Positions 19,521-28,037 of a DNA stretch of 64,000 nucleotides are shown one piece after another (position 1 is the first letter of the stretch; each line of letters opens with the position of its first letter). A program made the position numbers and the translations under genes. The notes under the pieces are model-generated. The model had not been told where the DNA came from, ran no database searches, and worked only from the letters and a program-made list of their open reading frames with translations. Source of the stretch: Streptoalloteichus hindustanus (GTDB lineage: Bacteria > Actinomycetota > Actinomycetes > Mycobacteriales > Pseudonocardiaceae); assembly GCF_900129375.1 (NCBI RefSeq), contig NZ_FQVN01000010.1, positions 94,287 to 158,286 on the forward strand, read 5' to 3'.

Positions 19521-20297
19521 CTACTCGCCCACCGCGCGGCGGTAGCTGAACGGCGTGGGGGCGTCGAGCTCGTCGAACGCCGGGTCCTCGTCGTCGATCT
19601 CCACGACGATCGTCCCGGGGCGCGGCGACCGGCTGGGTGGGACCGCGAGCTGCTCGTCCCGCTCGGCGGGCGCCGTGGTGGGGTGCGGCTGCCCGGCGGC
19701 GCGGCGCCGGGCGCCGGCGAGCCGGGCGAGGCGGCGCTGCCGGACCTCCTCCTCGATGCGCACCTGGCGGCGCAGGTAGGTCAGGTAGCCGACGAGGAGG
19801 AGGTCGAGCCCGCCGTGGACCCACCACAGGAGCGGCAGGGAGACGAAGGCCAGCACGCCGCTGACGAGCGCCAGCAGGAGCATGGCGAGGACCACGCGCT
19901 GCCGGAACTGGTACTTGGCCCGCGCGACGGCGGCCGCGTGGTCGGGGTCGAAGCCGCCCCGGCCCGGTCGGTAGCGCCGGGACGTCCCCGGCTCGTCGGC
20001 GAGGTCGTTCCGCTCGTCGGGCCCGGGGCGGTCGTCGCCGTCGCCGTACGCCTCGTACGGGCCGTGGGCGCCGTCACCCTCGCCACCGGGGTGGCCGTCG
20101 CCGTCGGGGTCGGCCATGTCGAACCCGTCCTCCGTGCTGCTGGCCTGGCCGGCCCGCCGGGACCCGCCCCGCCGCAGGACGCGGGCGGCCAACGCGGAGT
20201 CGGCGGTGCGGACGACCTCCTGGCGCCGCCGGGCGATCATCGGGACCAGCACGACGAGCCAGGCGACGGCCAGCGCCGCGAAGATCAACGAGCTCAT
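19521..20297 (-). CDS. sepX: Divisome protein SepX/GlpR homologue
   Basis: 258-aa membrane protein. An N-terminal TM (SSLIFAALAVAWLVVLVPMIA) is followed by a basic stop-transfer run, a long acidic Asp/Gly-rich cytoplasmic stretch (roughly residues 60-110), then two more hydrophobic helices (VVLAMLLLALVSGVLAFVSL and a WWVHGGLDLLLVGYL segment). The architecture and position match SepX of Streptomyces and GLPR of Corynebacterium, which works with Glp and DivIVA/Wag31 in division. Its partner Glp lies two genes away. Confidence 0.8.
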   Translation of the reverse strand: MSSLIFAALAVAWLVVLVPMIARRRQEVVRTADSALAARVLRRGGSRRAGQASSTEDGFDMADPDGDGHPGGEGDGAHGPYEAYGDGDDRPGPDERNDLADEPGTSRRYRPGRGGFDPDHAAAVARAKYQFRQRVVLAMLLLALVSGVLAFVSLPLLWWVHGGLDLLLVGYLTYLRRQVRIEEEVRQRRLARLAGARRRAAGQPHPTTAPAERDEQLAVPPSRSPRPGTIVVEIDDEDPAFDELDAPTPFSYRRAVGE

Positions 20298-20628
20298 GAC
20301 TCGCCACCTCCCCCGGTCGTCGAGCAGCGCGCGTGTGCCACCGCCACGCTAGTCACAGCAGTCACACCAGTGTCGGAGGCGCGCCGACGGGCACGCGTTC
20401 CCGGCAGGCGGTAGAGATCACCCGATGCGTTCATCGAACCGGATGACGATCTCGACGCGCCAGCATGACGCCGACGTGACCACCCGCACGGACCAACGAC
20501 GGCCGCCCGACCCCCGTTACGCGGCCCGCGGTCCCCACTCCGCGTCATCCCTCTCCCCCACATGCCTGATCAGGTAGCCATGCCCCGGGGGCGGATACGT
20601 GAAGCGTCCGGTGACGAAGGCCACGCGC

Positions 20629-21303
20629 TCAGCCGAGCCGGGCGCGGCCGGCGGCCACCAGGCGGGCGACCAGGCCCTCGGGGGCGTCCTCGACGGTGAG
20701 GGCGAGGCAGACGTGGTCCCGCCAGGCCCCGTCCACGTCCAGGTACCTGCGGAACAGCCCCTCCTCGCGGAAGCCCAGCTTGGCCAGCACCCGCAGCGAC
20801 GCGCTGTTCTCCGGCCGCACCGTGGCCTCCAGCCGGTGCAGGCCGGCCGCGGCGAAGCAGTGGTCGGCGGCGAGGGCGACCGCCGCGGTGGCCACCCCGC
20901 CCCGCACGCGGTCGCCGGCCACCCAGTAGCCCACCCAGGCGGAGCGGAGCGCGCCCCGGACGACGTTGCCGATGGTGATCTGGCCGCCGAACTCCCCGTC
21001 GACGGTGATGACGAAGGGCAGCGCCTGCCCCTGGCGCGCCATGGAGCGCAGGGACGACCACTGGCCGGGCCACGCCAGCACCGCGTTGCGGTCCTCCCAC
21101 GCGGCGGCGACGGTCGGCTCCCACCGCTCCAGGTGGGCCCGGTCGCGCAGGCGGACCCGGCTCCAGGCGGCCCCGTCGAACAGTCGCGGCGGGCGCAGCT
21201 CGACGGCCCCCGCGGGCACCAGGAGCGGCCCGAGCCGGGCGGGCCAGCCCGGGTGCCTGGTCCCGGCGGCGAGCTCCACGGTCCCGCCGTCGGCCGGGCG
21301 CAC
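20629..21303 (-). CDS. GNAT N-acetyltransferase (RimJ-like)
   Basis: 224-aa GNAT-fold acetyltransferase. The acetyl-CoA-binding region reads RVRGGVATAAVALAADH, and the C-terminal motif is NSASLRVLAKLGFREEGLF, typical of the RimJ/RimL group that acetylates ribosomal or other N-termini. It starts 6 bases after the glp stop, so the two are co-transcribed. The same neighbour order (galU-moeA-rimJ-SepX) occurs in mycobacteria as Rv0993-Rv0996. The actual substrate is unknown. Confidence 0.85.
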   Translation of the reverse strand: MRPADGGTVELAAGTRHPGWPARLGPLLVPAGAVELRPPRLFDGAAWSRVRLRDRAHLERWEPTVAAAWEDRNAVLAWPGQWSSLRSMARQGQALPFVITVDGEFGGQITIGNVVRGALRSAWVGYWVAGDRVRGGVATAAVALAADHCFAAAGLHRLEATVRPENSASLRVLAKLGFREEGLFRRYLDVDGAWRDHVCLALTVEDAPEGLVARLVAAGRARLG

Positions 21304-21309
21304 CGCGGC

Positions 21310-22533
21310 TCAGCCCCGCTGGGCCAGGAAGCTGACCTCGACCTCGTCCCCCTCGGCCACGTCGGTGACGTCCTCGTCGATCACGACGAGGCAGTTGGCC
21401 TCGGCCAGCGAGGCGAGGAGGTGCGCGCCGGCGGTGCCCAGCGGCTGCACCAGGTACTCGCCGGTCTCGGTGTCGCGCAGCAACTGGCCGCGCAGGTAGC
21501 CGCGGCGACCCTTCGTCGAGGTGACCGGCGCCAGCAGCCGGGCGCGCACGCTGCGCCGGGTCGGGGTGCGCTTGCCCAGCGCCGTCCTGATCAACGGCCG
21601 GACCAGCACCTCGAACACGACGAGCGCGCTGATCGGGTTGCTCGGCAGCAGGAAGGTGGGGACCGCGTCCGGGCCGAGCCGGCCGAAGCCCTGCACCGAG
21701 CCGGGGTGCATCGCGACCCGGGTGACGTCGAGTTCGCCGAGGTCGGCGAGGGCGGCCCGCACCTCGTCGCCGGCCGAGCCGCCGACCCCGCCGGCGATCA
21801 CCACGACCTCGGAGATCAGCAACCGCCCCTCGACGATCTCGCGCAGCCGGCGCGGATCCGTGCTGGCGATGCCGACCCTGGTCGCCTCGGCGCCGGCGTC
21901 CCTGGCCGCCGCCGTCAGGGCGTAGGAGTTGACGTCGAAGATCTGCCCGGGGCCGGGGTCGCGGTCGATGTCGACCAGCTCGTCGCCCACCGAGATGACC
22001 GACACCCTCGGCTGCGGGTGGACCAGCACCTTGCTCCTGCCGACCGCGGCCAGCAGGCCGACCTGGGCCGATCCGATCGGGGAGCCGGACCGCACGGCCA
22101 CGTCGCCGGTCTGCACGTCCTCCCCGGCCTTGCGGACGAACCCGGCCGAGGGCACCGGTCGGTTGACGGTGACCTTGGCCGGGTGTTCGTCGGTGTACCC
22201 GAGCGGGACGACGGCGTCGGCGAGGGTGGGCAGCGGCGCGCCGGTGACCACCCGGACGGCCTGCCCCGGTTGCAGCCGGTGCGGTTGTCGGGAGCCGGCG
22301 GGGATCTCGCCGACGACCGGGAGCACGACCGGCTCCTCGGCCGCGGCCTGCACGTCGACGCTGCGCACCGCGTAGCCGTCGACGGCGGCCTGGTCGAAGC
22401 CGGGCAGCGCGGTCTCGGCGACCACCTCCTCGGCGCAGAGCAGGCCCTGTGCCTCGGAGATCGCCACCCGGACCGGCGCCGGGCGCACCGCGGCCGCCAG
22501 CACCCGGTGGAGCTGCTCCTCGACGGACCTCAT
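21310..22533 (-). CDS. glp: Gephyrin-like molybdotransferase Glp (MoeA family)
   Basis: 407 aa from ATG 22533, chosen over an upstream GTG because GAGG lies 9 bases ahead. MoeA fold: N-terminal AEEVVAETALPGFDQAAVDGYAVRS, central ISVGDELVDI, and GGVGGSAGDEVRAAL in the MPT-binding domain, then LLPSNPISALVVFEVLV. MoeA proteins insert molybdate into molybdopterin. In Corynebacterium and Streptomyces this copy, next to SepX/GlpR, has been recruited to cell division. Both roles should be kept open here. Confidence 0.88.
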   Translation of the reverse strand: MRSVEEQLHRVLAAAVRPAPVRVAISEAQGLLCAEEVVAETALPGFDQAAVDGYAVRSVDVQAAAEEPVVLPVVGEIPAGSRQPHRLQPGQAVRVVTGAPLPTLADAVVPLGYTDEHPAKVTVNRPVPSAGFVRKAGEDVQTGDVAVRSGSPIGSAQVGLLAAVGRSKVLVHPQPRVSVISVGDELVDIDRDPGPGQIFDVNSYALTAAARDAGAEATRVGIASTDPRRLREIVEGRLLISEVVVIAGGVGGSAGDEVRAALADLGELDVTRVAMHPGSVQGFGRLGPDAVPTFLLPSNPISALVVFEVLVRPLIRTALGKRTPTRRSVRARLLAPVTSTKGRRGYLRGQLLRDTETGEYLVQPLGTAGAHLLASLAEANCLVVIDEDVTDVAEGDEVEVSFLAQRG

Positions 22534-22606
22534 CGCTGTGACCTCAACTCCCGACACCTCGCACTCCCCCCTTCCGGCGCTCGCCGGCCGTCGGCCGCCG
22601 GGCGCG

Positions 22607-23497
22607 TCACACCTCGGTGACCCGCTCGCGCAGCCACTCGCGCAGCCCCGGGCCGTACTCCGGGTTCTCCAGCGCGAAGTCGACCGCCGCGCGGAGGAAC
22701 CCGCCCGGGTTGCCCAGATCGTGCCGGGAACCGCGGTGGACCAGGACGTGGACCGGGTGCCCCTCCTCGATCAGCAACGCGATCGCGTCGGTGAGCTGGA
22801 GCTCGCCGCCCGCGCCCGGGGTGATCCTGCGGAGCGCGTCGAAGACCGCGCGGTCGAGCAGGTACCGACCGGCGGCGGCGTAGGTGGAGGGCGCCTCCTC
22901 GGGGCGGGGTTTCTCCACCATGCCCTTGACCCGCAGCACATCCTGCTCGCCGGTGGGCTCGACGTCGAACACGCCGTAGGCGGAGACCTCCTCCCGCGGC
23001 AGGTCGAGCGCGAGCAGGACGCTGCCGCCGAACTCCTCGCGCACCCTGGCCATCGCCCGGAGGGCGCCGGTGGGCAGCACCAGGTCGTCGGGCAGCAGCA
23101 CGGCGACGGCCTCGTCCTGACCGTCCAGGGAGGACTCGGCGCAGCCGACGGCGTGGCCGAGGCCCAGCGCCTGGTCCTGGATGGCGACGTCGACGTCGAT
23201 CAGGCCGGGGGCGCGGCGCACCTTGTCGAGCAGGGCGGTCTTGCCGCGCTCCTCGAGCGTGGCCTCCAGGTCGGGACGGGGGCGGAAGTGGTCGACCACG
23301 GCGCGCTTGTCGGGGGAGGTGACGATGACGAGACGGGCGGCTCCGGCCTCGGCGGCCTCGGCGGCGACCAGCTCGATCCCGGGTGTGTCGACGACCGGGA
23401 GCAGTTCCTTCGGCACGGTCTTCGTGGTGGGCAGGAATCGGGTACCCAGGCCCGCGGCGGGGACGATCGCGGTGCGGAACGTGCTCGTCGAGCTCAT
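22607..23497 (-). CDS. galU: UTP-glucose-1-phosphate uridylyltransferase
   Basis: 296 aa. Makes UDP-glucose for wall polymers and glycogen/trehalose. The nucleotide-binding start is VPAAGLGTRFLPTTKTVPKELLPVVD, with EAAEAGA, LGHAVGCAE and LLPDDLVLPTGAL following in the expected order. Divergent from the 5-formyl-THF cyclo-ligase gene, as in M. tuberculosis Rv0993/Rv0992c. With galT and the epimerase elsewhere in the window it could complete a Leloir route, although no galactokinase is seen. Confidence 0.94.
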   Translation of the reverse strand: MSSTSTFRTAIVPAAGLGTRFLPTTKTVPKELLPVVDTPGIELVAAEAAEAGAARLVIVTSPDKRAVVDHFRPRPDLEATLEERGKTALLDKVRRAPGLIDVDVAIQDQALGLGHAVGCAESSLDGQDEAVAVLLPDDLVLPTGALRAMARVREEFGGSVLLALDLPREEVSAYGVFDVEPTGEQDVLRVKGMVEKPRPEEAPSTYAAAGRYLLDRAVFDALRRITPGAGGELQLTDAIALLIEEGHPVHVLVHRGSRHDLGNPGGFLRAAVDFALENPEYGPGLREWLRERVTEV

Positions 23498-23563
23498 GGT
23501 GAGCGAGCCTAACGGCGATCGGATAAGGGAGCTGAGCCATCCGCCACCGTACGCTCACGTCCC

Positions 23564-24175
23564 GTGGTAGAGCGCGGGTTCGACCAGCTCGACAAGGCGG
23601 CGTGGCGGGCGAGGGTGCTCGCGGAACGACGGGCGGCCTCCGCCGCGACCCACGCGGCCGAGGCGACGGCGTTGGCCGACGCGGTCGGCCGCTGGGCGAG
23701 CGGCCAGCGCGGCACCGCGTGCGCCTACGTGCCGGTGGGCACCGAGCCGGGGTCGTCGGCGATGTTGGACGCCCTGCGCTGGGCCGGGTGGCGGGTGTTG
23801 CTGCCCGTCGTGCCCGCTCCGCGGGTGGGGCCCTCAGCACTGGAGTGGGCCGAGTACCGGGGGGAGGGGTCGCTGGCCCGGGGCGCGTTCGGGCTGCTCG
23901 AGCCGACGGGACCGCGGCTGGGGCCGGACGCGGCGGCGGAGGCGGAGGTCGTGTTCGTGCCGGCGCTGGCGGTCGACGCGCGCGGTGTCCGCCTCGGGCG
24001 TGGGGGCGGGTACTACGACCGCTCGTTGCCGCTCACCCGACCGGGGACGCTGCTGGTCGCCGTCGTGCGGGACGGCGAGGTCGTCGCCGAGCTGCCGGCG
24101 GAGCCGCACGACGTGCGCGTGGGGGCGGTGCTCACGCCCGCGCGCGGGCTCGTGCCGCTCGCTCCGCCGGGGTGA
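23564..24175 (+). CDS. 5-formyltetrahydrofolate cyclo-ligase
   Basis: 203-aa enzyme that turns 5-formyl-THF to 5,10-methenyl-THF using ATP. Signature elements: KAAWRARVLAERRA at the N-terminus, LLPVVPAPRVGP, and the conserved GVRLGRGGGYYDRSL phosphate-binding loop, then EPHDVRVGAVLTP. GTG start at 23564. Together with pabB it adds to folate metabolism in this window. Confidence 0.92.
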   Translation: MVERGFDQLDKAAWRARVLAERRAASAATHAAEATALADAVGRWASGQRGTACAYVPVGTEPGSSAMLDALRWAGWRVLLPVVPAPRVGPSALEWAEYRGEGSLARGAFGLLEPTGPRLGPDAAAEAEVVFVPALAVDARGVRLGRGGGYYDRSLPLTRPGTLLVAVVRDGEVVAELPAEPHDVRVGAVLTPARGLVPLAPPG

Positions 24176-24377
24176 AGTTGATCAAATTTCGCCGGGCGCG
24201 CGCGTCGGGCGCCACGACGAGCGCGCCAGCGTCACGACCGCGGTCAGCGACAATGCGCCAACTGTCACCCACCCGGGTGTGACCAGGACGTGTTTGCGTC
24301 CAGGCTCTCGTTGACGCATCATCGGTCTGGCACTCTCGCCTGGCGAGTGCCAGATCGGGAAGCCGCGGAGGGTAACA

Positions 24378-24707
24378 GTGCCGACCTACGCCTACGCCTG
24401 CACGCAGTGCGACCACCGGTTCGAGGCGGTGCAGTCGTTCACCGACGCCGCGCTCACCGAATGCCCGGAGTGCTCCGGCAAGCTGCGCAAGCTGTTCAAC
24501 GCCGTGGGCATCGTGTTCAAGGGCAGCGGCTTCTACCGTACCGACAACCGCTCGTCGAGCTCCGGCAAGTCCTCGTCGACGACCTCGACGTCGTCGGCCT
24601 CGTCGACGTCCGGCTCCTCGTCGACGACCTCGACCAGCTCCAGCTCGTCGAACGGCTCGTCCTCCGGCACGACGTCGAGCAGCACCTCCGCGTCGGCCGC
24701 GTCCTGA
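24378..24707 (+). CDS. FmdB-type zinc-ribbon protein, Ruc-like chaperone candidate
   Basis: 109 aa from GTG 24378 behind GGAGGG. Residues 1-58 form the zinc ribbon, with Cys pairs CTQC and CPEC (YACTQCDHRFE, LTECPECSGKLRK), then GSGFYRTD. From about residue 60 on the protein is almost only Ser/Thr/Gly and must be disordered. Its place beside 5-formyl-THF cyclo-ligase and galU equals Rv0991c, the M. tuberculosis redox-regulated chaperone Ruc. Ruc-like activity is inferred from synteny and layout. Confidence 0.85.
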   Translation: MPTYAYACTQCDHRFEAVQSFTDAALTECPECSGKLRKLFNAVGIVFKGSGFYRTDNRSSSSGKSSSTTSTSSASSTSGSSSTTSTSSSSSNGSSSGTTSSSTSASAAS

Positions 24708-24733
24708 GGTCGTTGTCAAGCGAATAACGCGAC

Positions 24734-24815
24734 TTATCCACAGGCGCCCCGGTTTGTCCACAGCCGGGGCGCTTGTCGTTTCCCGGTCGCGCCCCGCGCC
24801 CTAACGTCGAGCCGA
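24734..24815 (+). promoter_or_regulatory. DnaA-box-pair promoter element ahead of the SAF gene
   Basis: TTATCCACAG (24734-24743) and TTGTCCACAG (24754-24763) start 20 bases apart. At +47 from the second box lies CTAACGTCGAGC, in the same register as ATAGGCTGGAGC in the copies at 18619 and 30131. A TAnnnT -10 is likely here, about 30 bases ahead of the SAF gene ATG. The remaining 43-bp block is not conserved. Confidence 0.5.
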
Positions 24816-24845
24816 CGAACCGGCACCGACCGCAGGGAGCCCGCC

Positions 24846-25529
24846 ATGACCAGGGAGAACCGCCCGACCCGCGCACTCCCCCACCCCCTCTCCCCTCCGC
24901 TGCGCGACCGCGTCCGCGGCCTGCTCCACGGCGGCTGGGGACGCCCGGTCCTGCTCCGCCGCGCGCTCGCGGGCGCGCTGACCCTGCTGGCCCTGGTGCT
25001 CGCGCTCCACCCACCGCCCGGCCGACCACCCGACACCGGGCCGGTCCTGGTGGCGGCCAGGGACATCGCCCCGGGCGCGTTGATCCAGCCAGCCGACGTG
25101 GCACAGCGGCGGGCGGCGGCCGACAGCGCTCCGGCCCACGCGCTCCAGGAACCCGCCCAGGCCGTCGGCAGAGTCCTGGCCGGGGCGGCCCGCGCGGGTG
25201 AGCCGCTCACGGACGTGCGGCTGGCCGGCCCGGAGTTCACCGAGCTCGTCACCCGACGCGGCGCGGCCGCCGCCGTGCCCGTGCGGCTGGCCGACCCGGA
25301 CGTGGCCGACCTGCTGCGCCCGGGCAGCCGGGTCGACGTGGTCTCCCTGGCGCCCGACCGGGCGGGGCCGGCCGTCCTGGCCGCGGACGCCGTGGTGGTG
25401 GCGGTCCGACCAGCCAGCGGCACGCCCGCCAACCCGGGCCGCCTGGTGGTGGTCGGCGTGGCGCGGGAGGAGGCGACCCGGGTAACCGCAGCGTCACTCT
25501 CGCAGGGGGTCGCCGTTACTCTGCGCTGA
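24846..25529 (+). CDS. SAF-domain protein (CpaB/RcpC-like)
   Basis: 227 aa. A basic N-terminus is followed by one TM (RALAGALTLLALVLAL, about residues 39-54), then an SAF domain (VLVAARDIAPGALIQPADVAQRRA, about 66-130) and a C-terminal beta-rich region with LLRPGSRVDVVSL. This is the layout of CpaB/RcpC proteins of Flp/Tad pili, but no other tad genes are present, so its role is open. It is preceded by a pair of DnaA-box-like sites. Confidence 0.8.
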   Translation: MTRENRPTRALPHPLSPPLRDRVRGLLHGGWGRPVLLRRALAGALTLLALVLALHPPPGRPPDTGPVLVAARDIAPGALIQPADVAQRRAAADSAPAHALQEPAQAVGRVLAGAARAGEPLTDVRLAGPEFTELVTRRGAAAAVPVRLADPDVADLLRPGSRVDVVSLAPDRAGPAVLAADAVVVAVRPASGTPANPGRLVVVGVAREEATRVTAASLSQGVAVTLR

Positions 25530-25585
25530 GGTCCTGTCTCGACCGAAGGAACCACCGGCTACTACTCCGCCAGGAGGCACAGCTC

Positions 25586-26026
25586 GTGTTGAAGGGTTTC
25601 AAGGACTTCCTGATGCGCGGCAACGTCATCGACCTCGCGGTCGCTGTCGTCGTCGGCACCGCGTTCACGGCGATCGTCACGGCGTTCACCAACGGCGTCA
25701 TCAAACCGCTGATCAACACTGTCGGTGGCAGCGACGCGGCCCGGGGCCTGGGCTTCAACATCCTGCCCGGCAACGACTCGACGTTCCTGGACCTCGGCGG
25801 GGTCATCAACGCCGCGATCAACTTCGTGATCGTGGCCGCGGTGGTCTACTTCCTGCTCGTCCTGCCGATGAACAAGCTCCAGGAACGCCGGCGTCGCGGC
25901 CAGGAGCCCGGCCCGGCCGAGCCGACCGACATCGAGTTGCTCACCGAGATCCGCGACCTCCTGCGGGCCCAGGGGCGGACCACGGCGAGCACCGACAACG
26001 CGCCGCGCGGCAACACCATCGACTGA
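25586..26026 (+). CDS. mscL: Large-conductance mechanosensitive channel
   Basis: 146-aa MscL, an emergency osmotic release valve. GTG start 25586 is preceded by AGGAGG. The N-terminal amphipathic helix and TM1 read MLKGFKDFLMRGNVIDLAVA, followed by the pore helix VGTAFTAIVTAF, a periplasmic loop, TM2 (NFVIVAAVVYFLLVLPMNKL) and a charged C-terminal bundle (TEIRDLLRAQ). In mycobacteria mscL is likewise opposite to moaB2 in the mprAB-pepD neighbourhood. Confidence 0.96.
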   Translation: MLKGFKDFLMRGNVIDLAVAVVVGTAFTAIVTAFTNGVIKPLINTVGGSDAARGLGFNILPGNDSTFLDLGGVINAAINFVIVAAVVYFLLVLPMNKLQERRRRGQEPGPAEPTDIELLTEIRDLLRAQGRTTASTDNAPRGNTID

Positions 26027-26108
26027 CGACAACTCCACCAACCACCACCGCACTCCACGCGGAGCGGGGGTCGGACCAACACGGCCGGGGGCCAGGGGCC
26101 AACACGAA

Positions 26109-26143
26109 GGGGGAGCGGGGCGGGGAGGGGGTGGGGGGAGGGG
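26109..26143 (+). other. G-quadruplex-forming motif between convergent genes
   Basis: Six consecutive runs of 4-6 G separated by 1-3 bases on the plus strand, in the gap between the mscL and 26201 stops. This satisfies the usual G4 pattern several times over. It might act as a transcription-stop or replication-pausing element. Confidence 0.6.
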
Positions 26144-26200
26144 CCCCACCCGCGAGAGGTGAGTCGATCTTGTGAGCTCGGGCTGGGCAGGGCGCCGGGG

Positions 26201-26398
26201 TCAGCGGTCGTGGTGCGGGGGCCGGTTCTCGCGGTACCAGGTGTCGGTGTCGCGGCGCGGGGCCTCCGGGTCGCGCTCGTCGCGGGTGGTCTCCGGGAGC
26301 ACGTCGCCGAAGACTCTGCGGAGCCAGTCGTGGTCGACCGGACGGGGCCGCTCGTCGTGGTCTGAGGTCTTGCCTGTCACTCCCCCATGGTCCCGCAT
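26201..26398 (-). CDS. Small acidic/basic hypothetical protein
   Basis: About 65 aa from ATG 26398. A GTG at 26380 right after GGGGGA is a possible alternative start. Sequence features: DWLRRVFGDVLPETTRDERD, then DTDTWYRENRPPHHDR at the C-terminus. It is highly charged with no membrane segment or known domain. It lies downstream of moaB but beyond that gene's terminator, so it probably has its own promoter. Codon use is coding-like. Function unknown. Confidence 0.6.
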   Translation of the reverse strand: MRDHGGVTGKTSDHDERPRPVDHDWLRRVFGDVLPETTRDERDPEAPRRDTDTWYRENRPPHHDR

Positions 26399-26495
26399 GA
26401 CAGCGGGGCCGGCGCCCACGCGAGGAGCCGGCGGAGAGGGCGCGCGAGTGCTCCGGCCCTCGAACGCCTCCACGGGACGGGCTGAGGCGCCTTTT

Positions 26496-26542
26496 CGCGG
26501 CGTCTTCCGGGCGACTGCTCGACCACCACGGAAGACGCCGCG
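26496..26542 (-). terminator. Terminator of moaB
   Basis: 14-bp perfect stem CGCGGCGTCTTCCG (26496-26509) and CGGAAGACGCCGCG (26529-26542), followed on the minus strand by AAAAGG, 46 bases past the moaB stop. Confidence 0.7.
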
Positions 26543-26587
26543 GTCGGACGGGCACGACCCGACGTGGCCGTGCCGCCCCCGCGCGGG

Positions 26588-27085
26588 TCAGGCGCTCTCG
26601 AGCCCGGAAAGCTGCTCGATGACGTGTTGGACCAGCGGGGTGAGCGTCGCCATGCCGTCGCGGACCGCGGCCCGCGAGGACGCCAGGTTGACCACCAGGG
26701 TGCTGCCGGACACGCCGACGAGGCCGCGGGAGATGCCGGCGTCGGTCGCGCCCGCCGCGAGGCCGGAGGCCCGCAGGGCCTCGGCGATGCCCGGGATGGG
26801 GCGGTCCAGGACGCCCGCGGTGGCGTCCGGGGTCACGTCGCGGGGTGAGACGCCGGTGCCGCCCACGGTCACCACCAGGTCGACGCCACCGATGACGGCG
26901 GTGTTGAGGGCGTTGCGGATGTCGACGGTCTCCCCGGCCACGGCCACGGTGCCGTCGACGATGAATCCGGCCTCCTCCAGCAGCTCGGTCACCAGGGGAC
27001 CGGTGCTGTCGTCGTGCTCGCCCTGCGCGATCCGGTCGTCCACGATCACGACGAGAGCCCGGCCGAGTCGCTGCGTGCGTTCCAT
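26588..27085 (-). CDS. moaB: Molybdopterin adenylyltransferase-like protein (MoaB/MogA)
   Basis: 165 aa from ATG 27085. MoCF fold: RALVVIVDDRIAQGEHDD, then the MPT-binding VVTVGGTGVSPRDVTPDAT and GISRGLVGVSGSTLVVNLASS. Family members bind or adenylylate molybdopterin. In M. tuberculosis the equivalent moaB2 (Rv0984) sits directly after pepD. Here a TetR gene and a DUF6493-like gene have come between moaB and htrA. Confidence 0.9.
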   Translation of the reverse strand: MERTQRLGRALVVIVDDRIAQGEHDDSTGPLVTELLEEAGFIVDGTVAVAGETVDIRNALNTAVIGGVDLVVTVGGTGVSPRDVTPDATAGVLDRPIPGIAEALRASGLAAGATDAGISRGLVGVSGSTLVVNLASSRAAVRDGMATLTPLVQHVIEQLSGLESA

Positions 27086-27374
27086 GCCGGTCACGTTAGC
27101 CGGTGCGGCTGGCGGCGTCGTGGCCCCGTCACGGGGTCGAATCTGTCGGCGGCGTGAACGGGACGAGAACGTGAGGGCAATTCCTTTCTGGGGAAACGGA
27201 CTCCGGATCGGCGACGCGCCGCGCCCCGACGATCCGGCCCCGGGAATTCCGGCGTGTCGACACCGATGTGCGGAATTTCCCGGCTGTCCGGCGGCAGGAG
27301 GTGTGGTCGGCCGGCCCGAGGGGCACCGACTGAGCGTGAACGCTCCAGGGAGAACAGCACGGCCCGGGCGGGCC

Positions 27375-28037
27375 TCAGTCCCGCGCGGGGTTGCCGACGA
27401 CCGGCATGAGGTAGCGGCGGAGCACGTCCTTGAGCTCGTCGATGAACGCGAGCCGGTCGGCGCCCTCGGCCGCCTGGACGAGGGGGAGAAGGCCGCGGAA
27501 GAGCTGGACGCTGACCTCCGTGCAACGCCGTCGCCGGTCCGCGGGCAGTTCCGGGGCGCGGGCCGCGAACACGCTGTCGACCCGCTCGCGGACGGCCTGG
27601 TGCAGGGGTTGGGTGGAGGCCAGCAGCCGCTCGGGCATGTCGGTCCTGGCGAACAGCGGCCGCAGGCCGGGGTGCGTGAGGTGGAGCCGCAGGATCGGGT
27701 CCACCATGCGGTCGACGAGCTCGGCCAGCGGGAGGTGGGCCAGCTCGGGCGGGAACGCCTCCTCGTACGCGGCGCGCAGGGCGGCCAGGTAGCGGGCGAC
27801 CAGCGCCTCGGCGATGGACTCCTTGTTCGCGAAGAACTGGTAGACCGTGCTCGGGGAGACGCCCGCCCTGGCGGCGACGGCGTTCGTCGTGGTGCTCTCG
27901 TAGCCCTGCTCGGCCAGCACCTCGGCGGCGGCGTCCAGGATCTGGGCCATGCGGCGGTGCCCGCGAGCCTGCCTCCGGCGCGGCCGGGTGGGTTCGGTGC
28001 CGGGATCCTCGTCCGGGTCTGTCCGAGCGTCCGCCAT
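27375..28037 (-). CDS. TetR-family transcriptional regulator
   Basis: 220 aa from ATG 28037. The N-terminal HTH is clear: RMAQILDAAAEVLAEQGYESTTTNAVAARAGVSPSTVYQFFANKESI (roughly residues 29-75). The rest is the helical ligand-binding domain with a TetR_C pattern (LRLHLTHPGLRPLFARTDMPERL). No obvious target is adjacent: moaB is downstream and about 630 bases of apparently non-coding DNA lie upstream. Ligand and targets are unknown. Confidence 0.9.
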   Translation of the reverse strand: MADARTDPDEDPGTEPTRPRRRQARGHRRMAQILDAAAEVLAEQGYESTTTNAVAARAGVSPSTVYQFFANKESIAEALVARYLAALRAAYEEAFPPELAHLPLAELVDRMVDPILRLHLTHPGLRPLFARTDMPERLLASTQPLHQAVRERVDSVFAARAPELPADRRRRCTEVSVQLFRGLLPLVQAAEGADRLAFIDELKDVLRRYLMPVVGNPARD

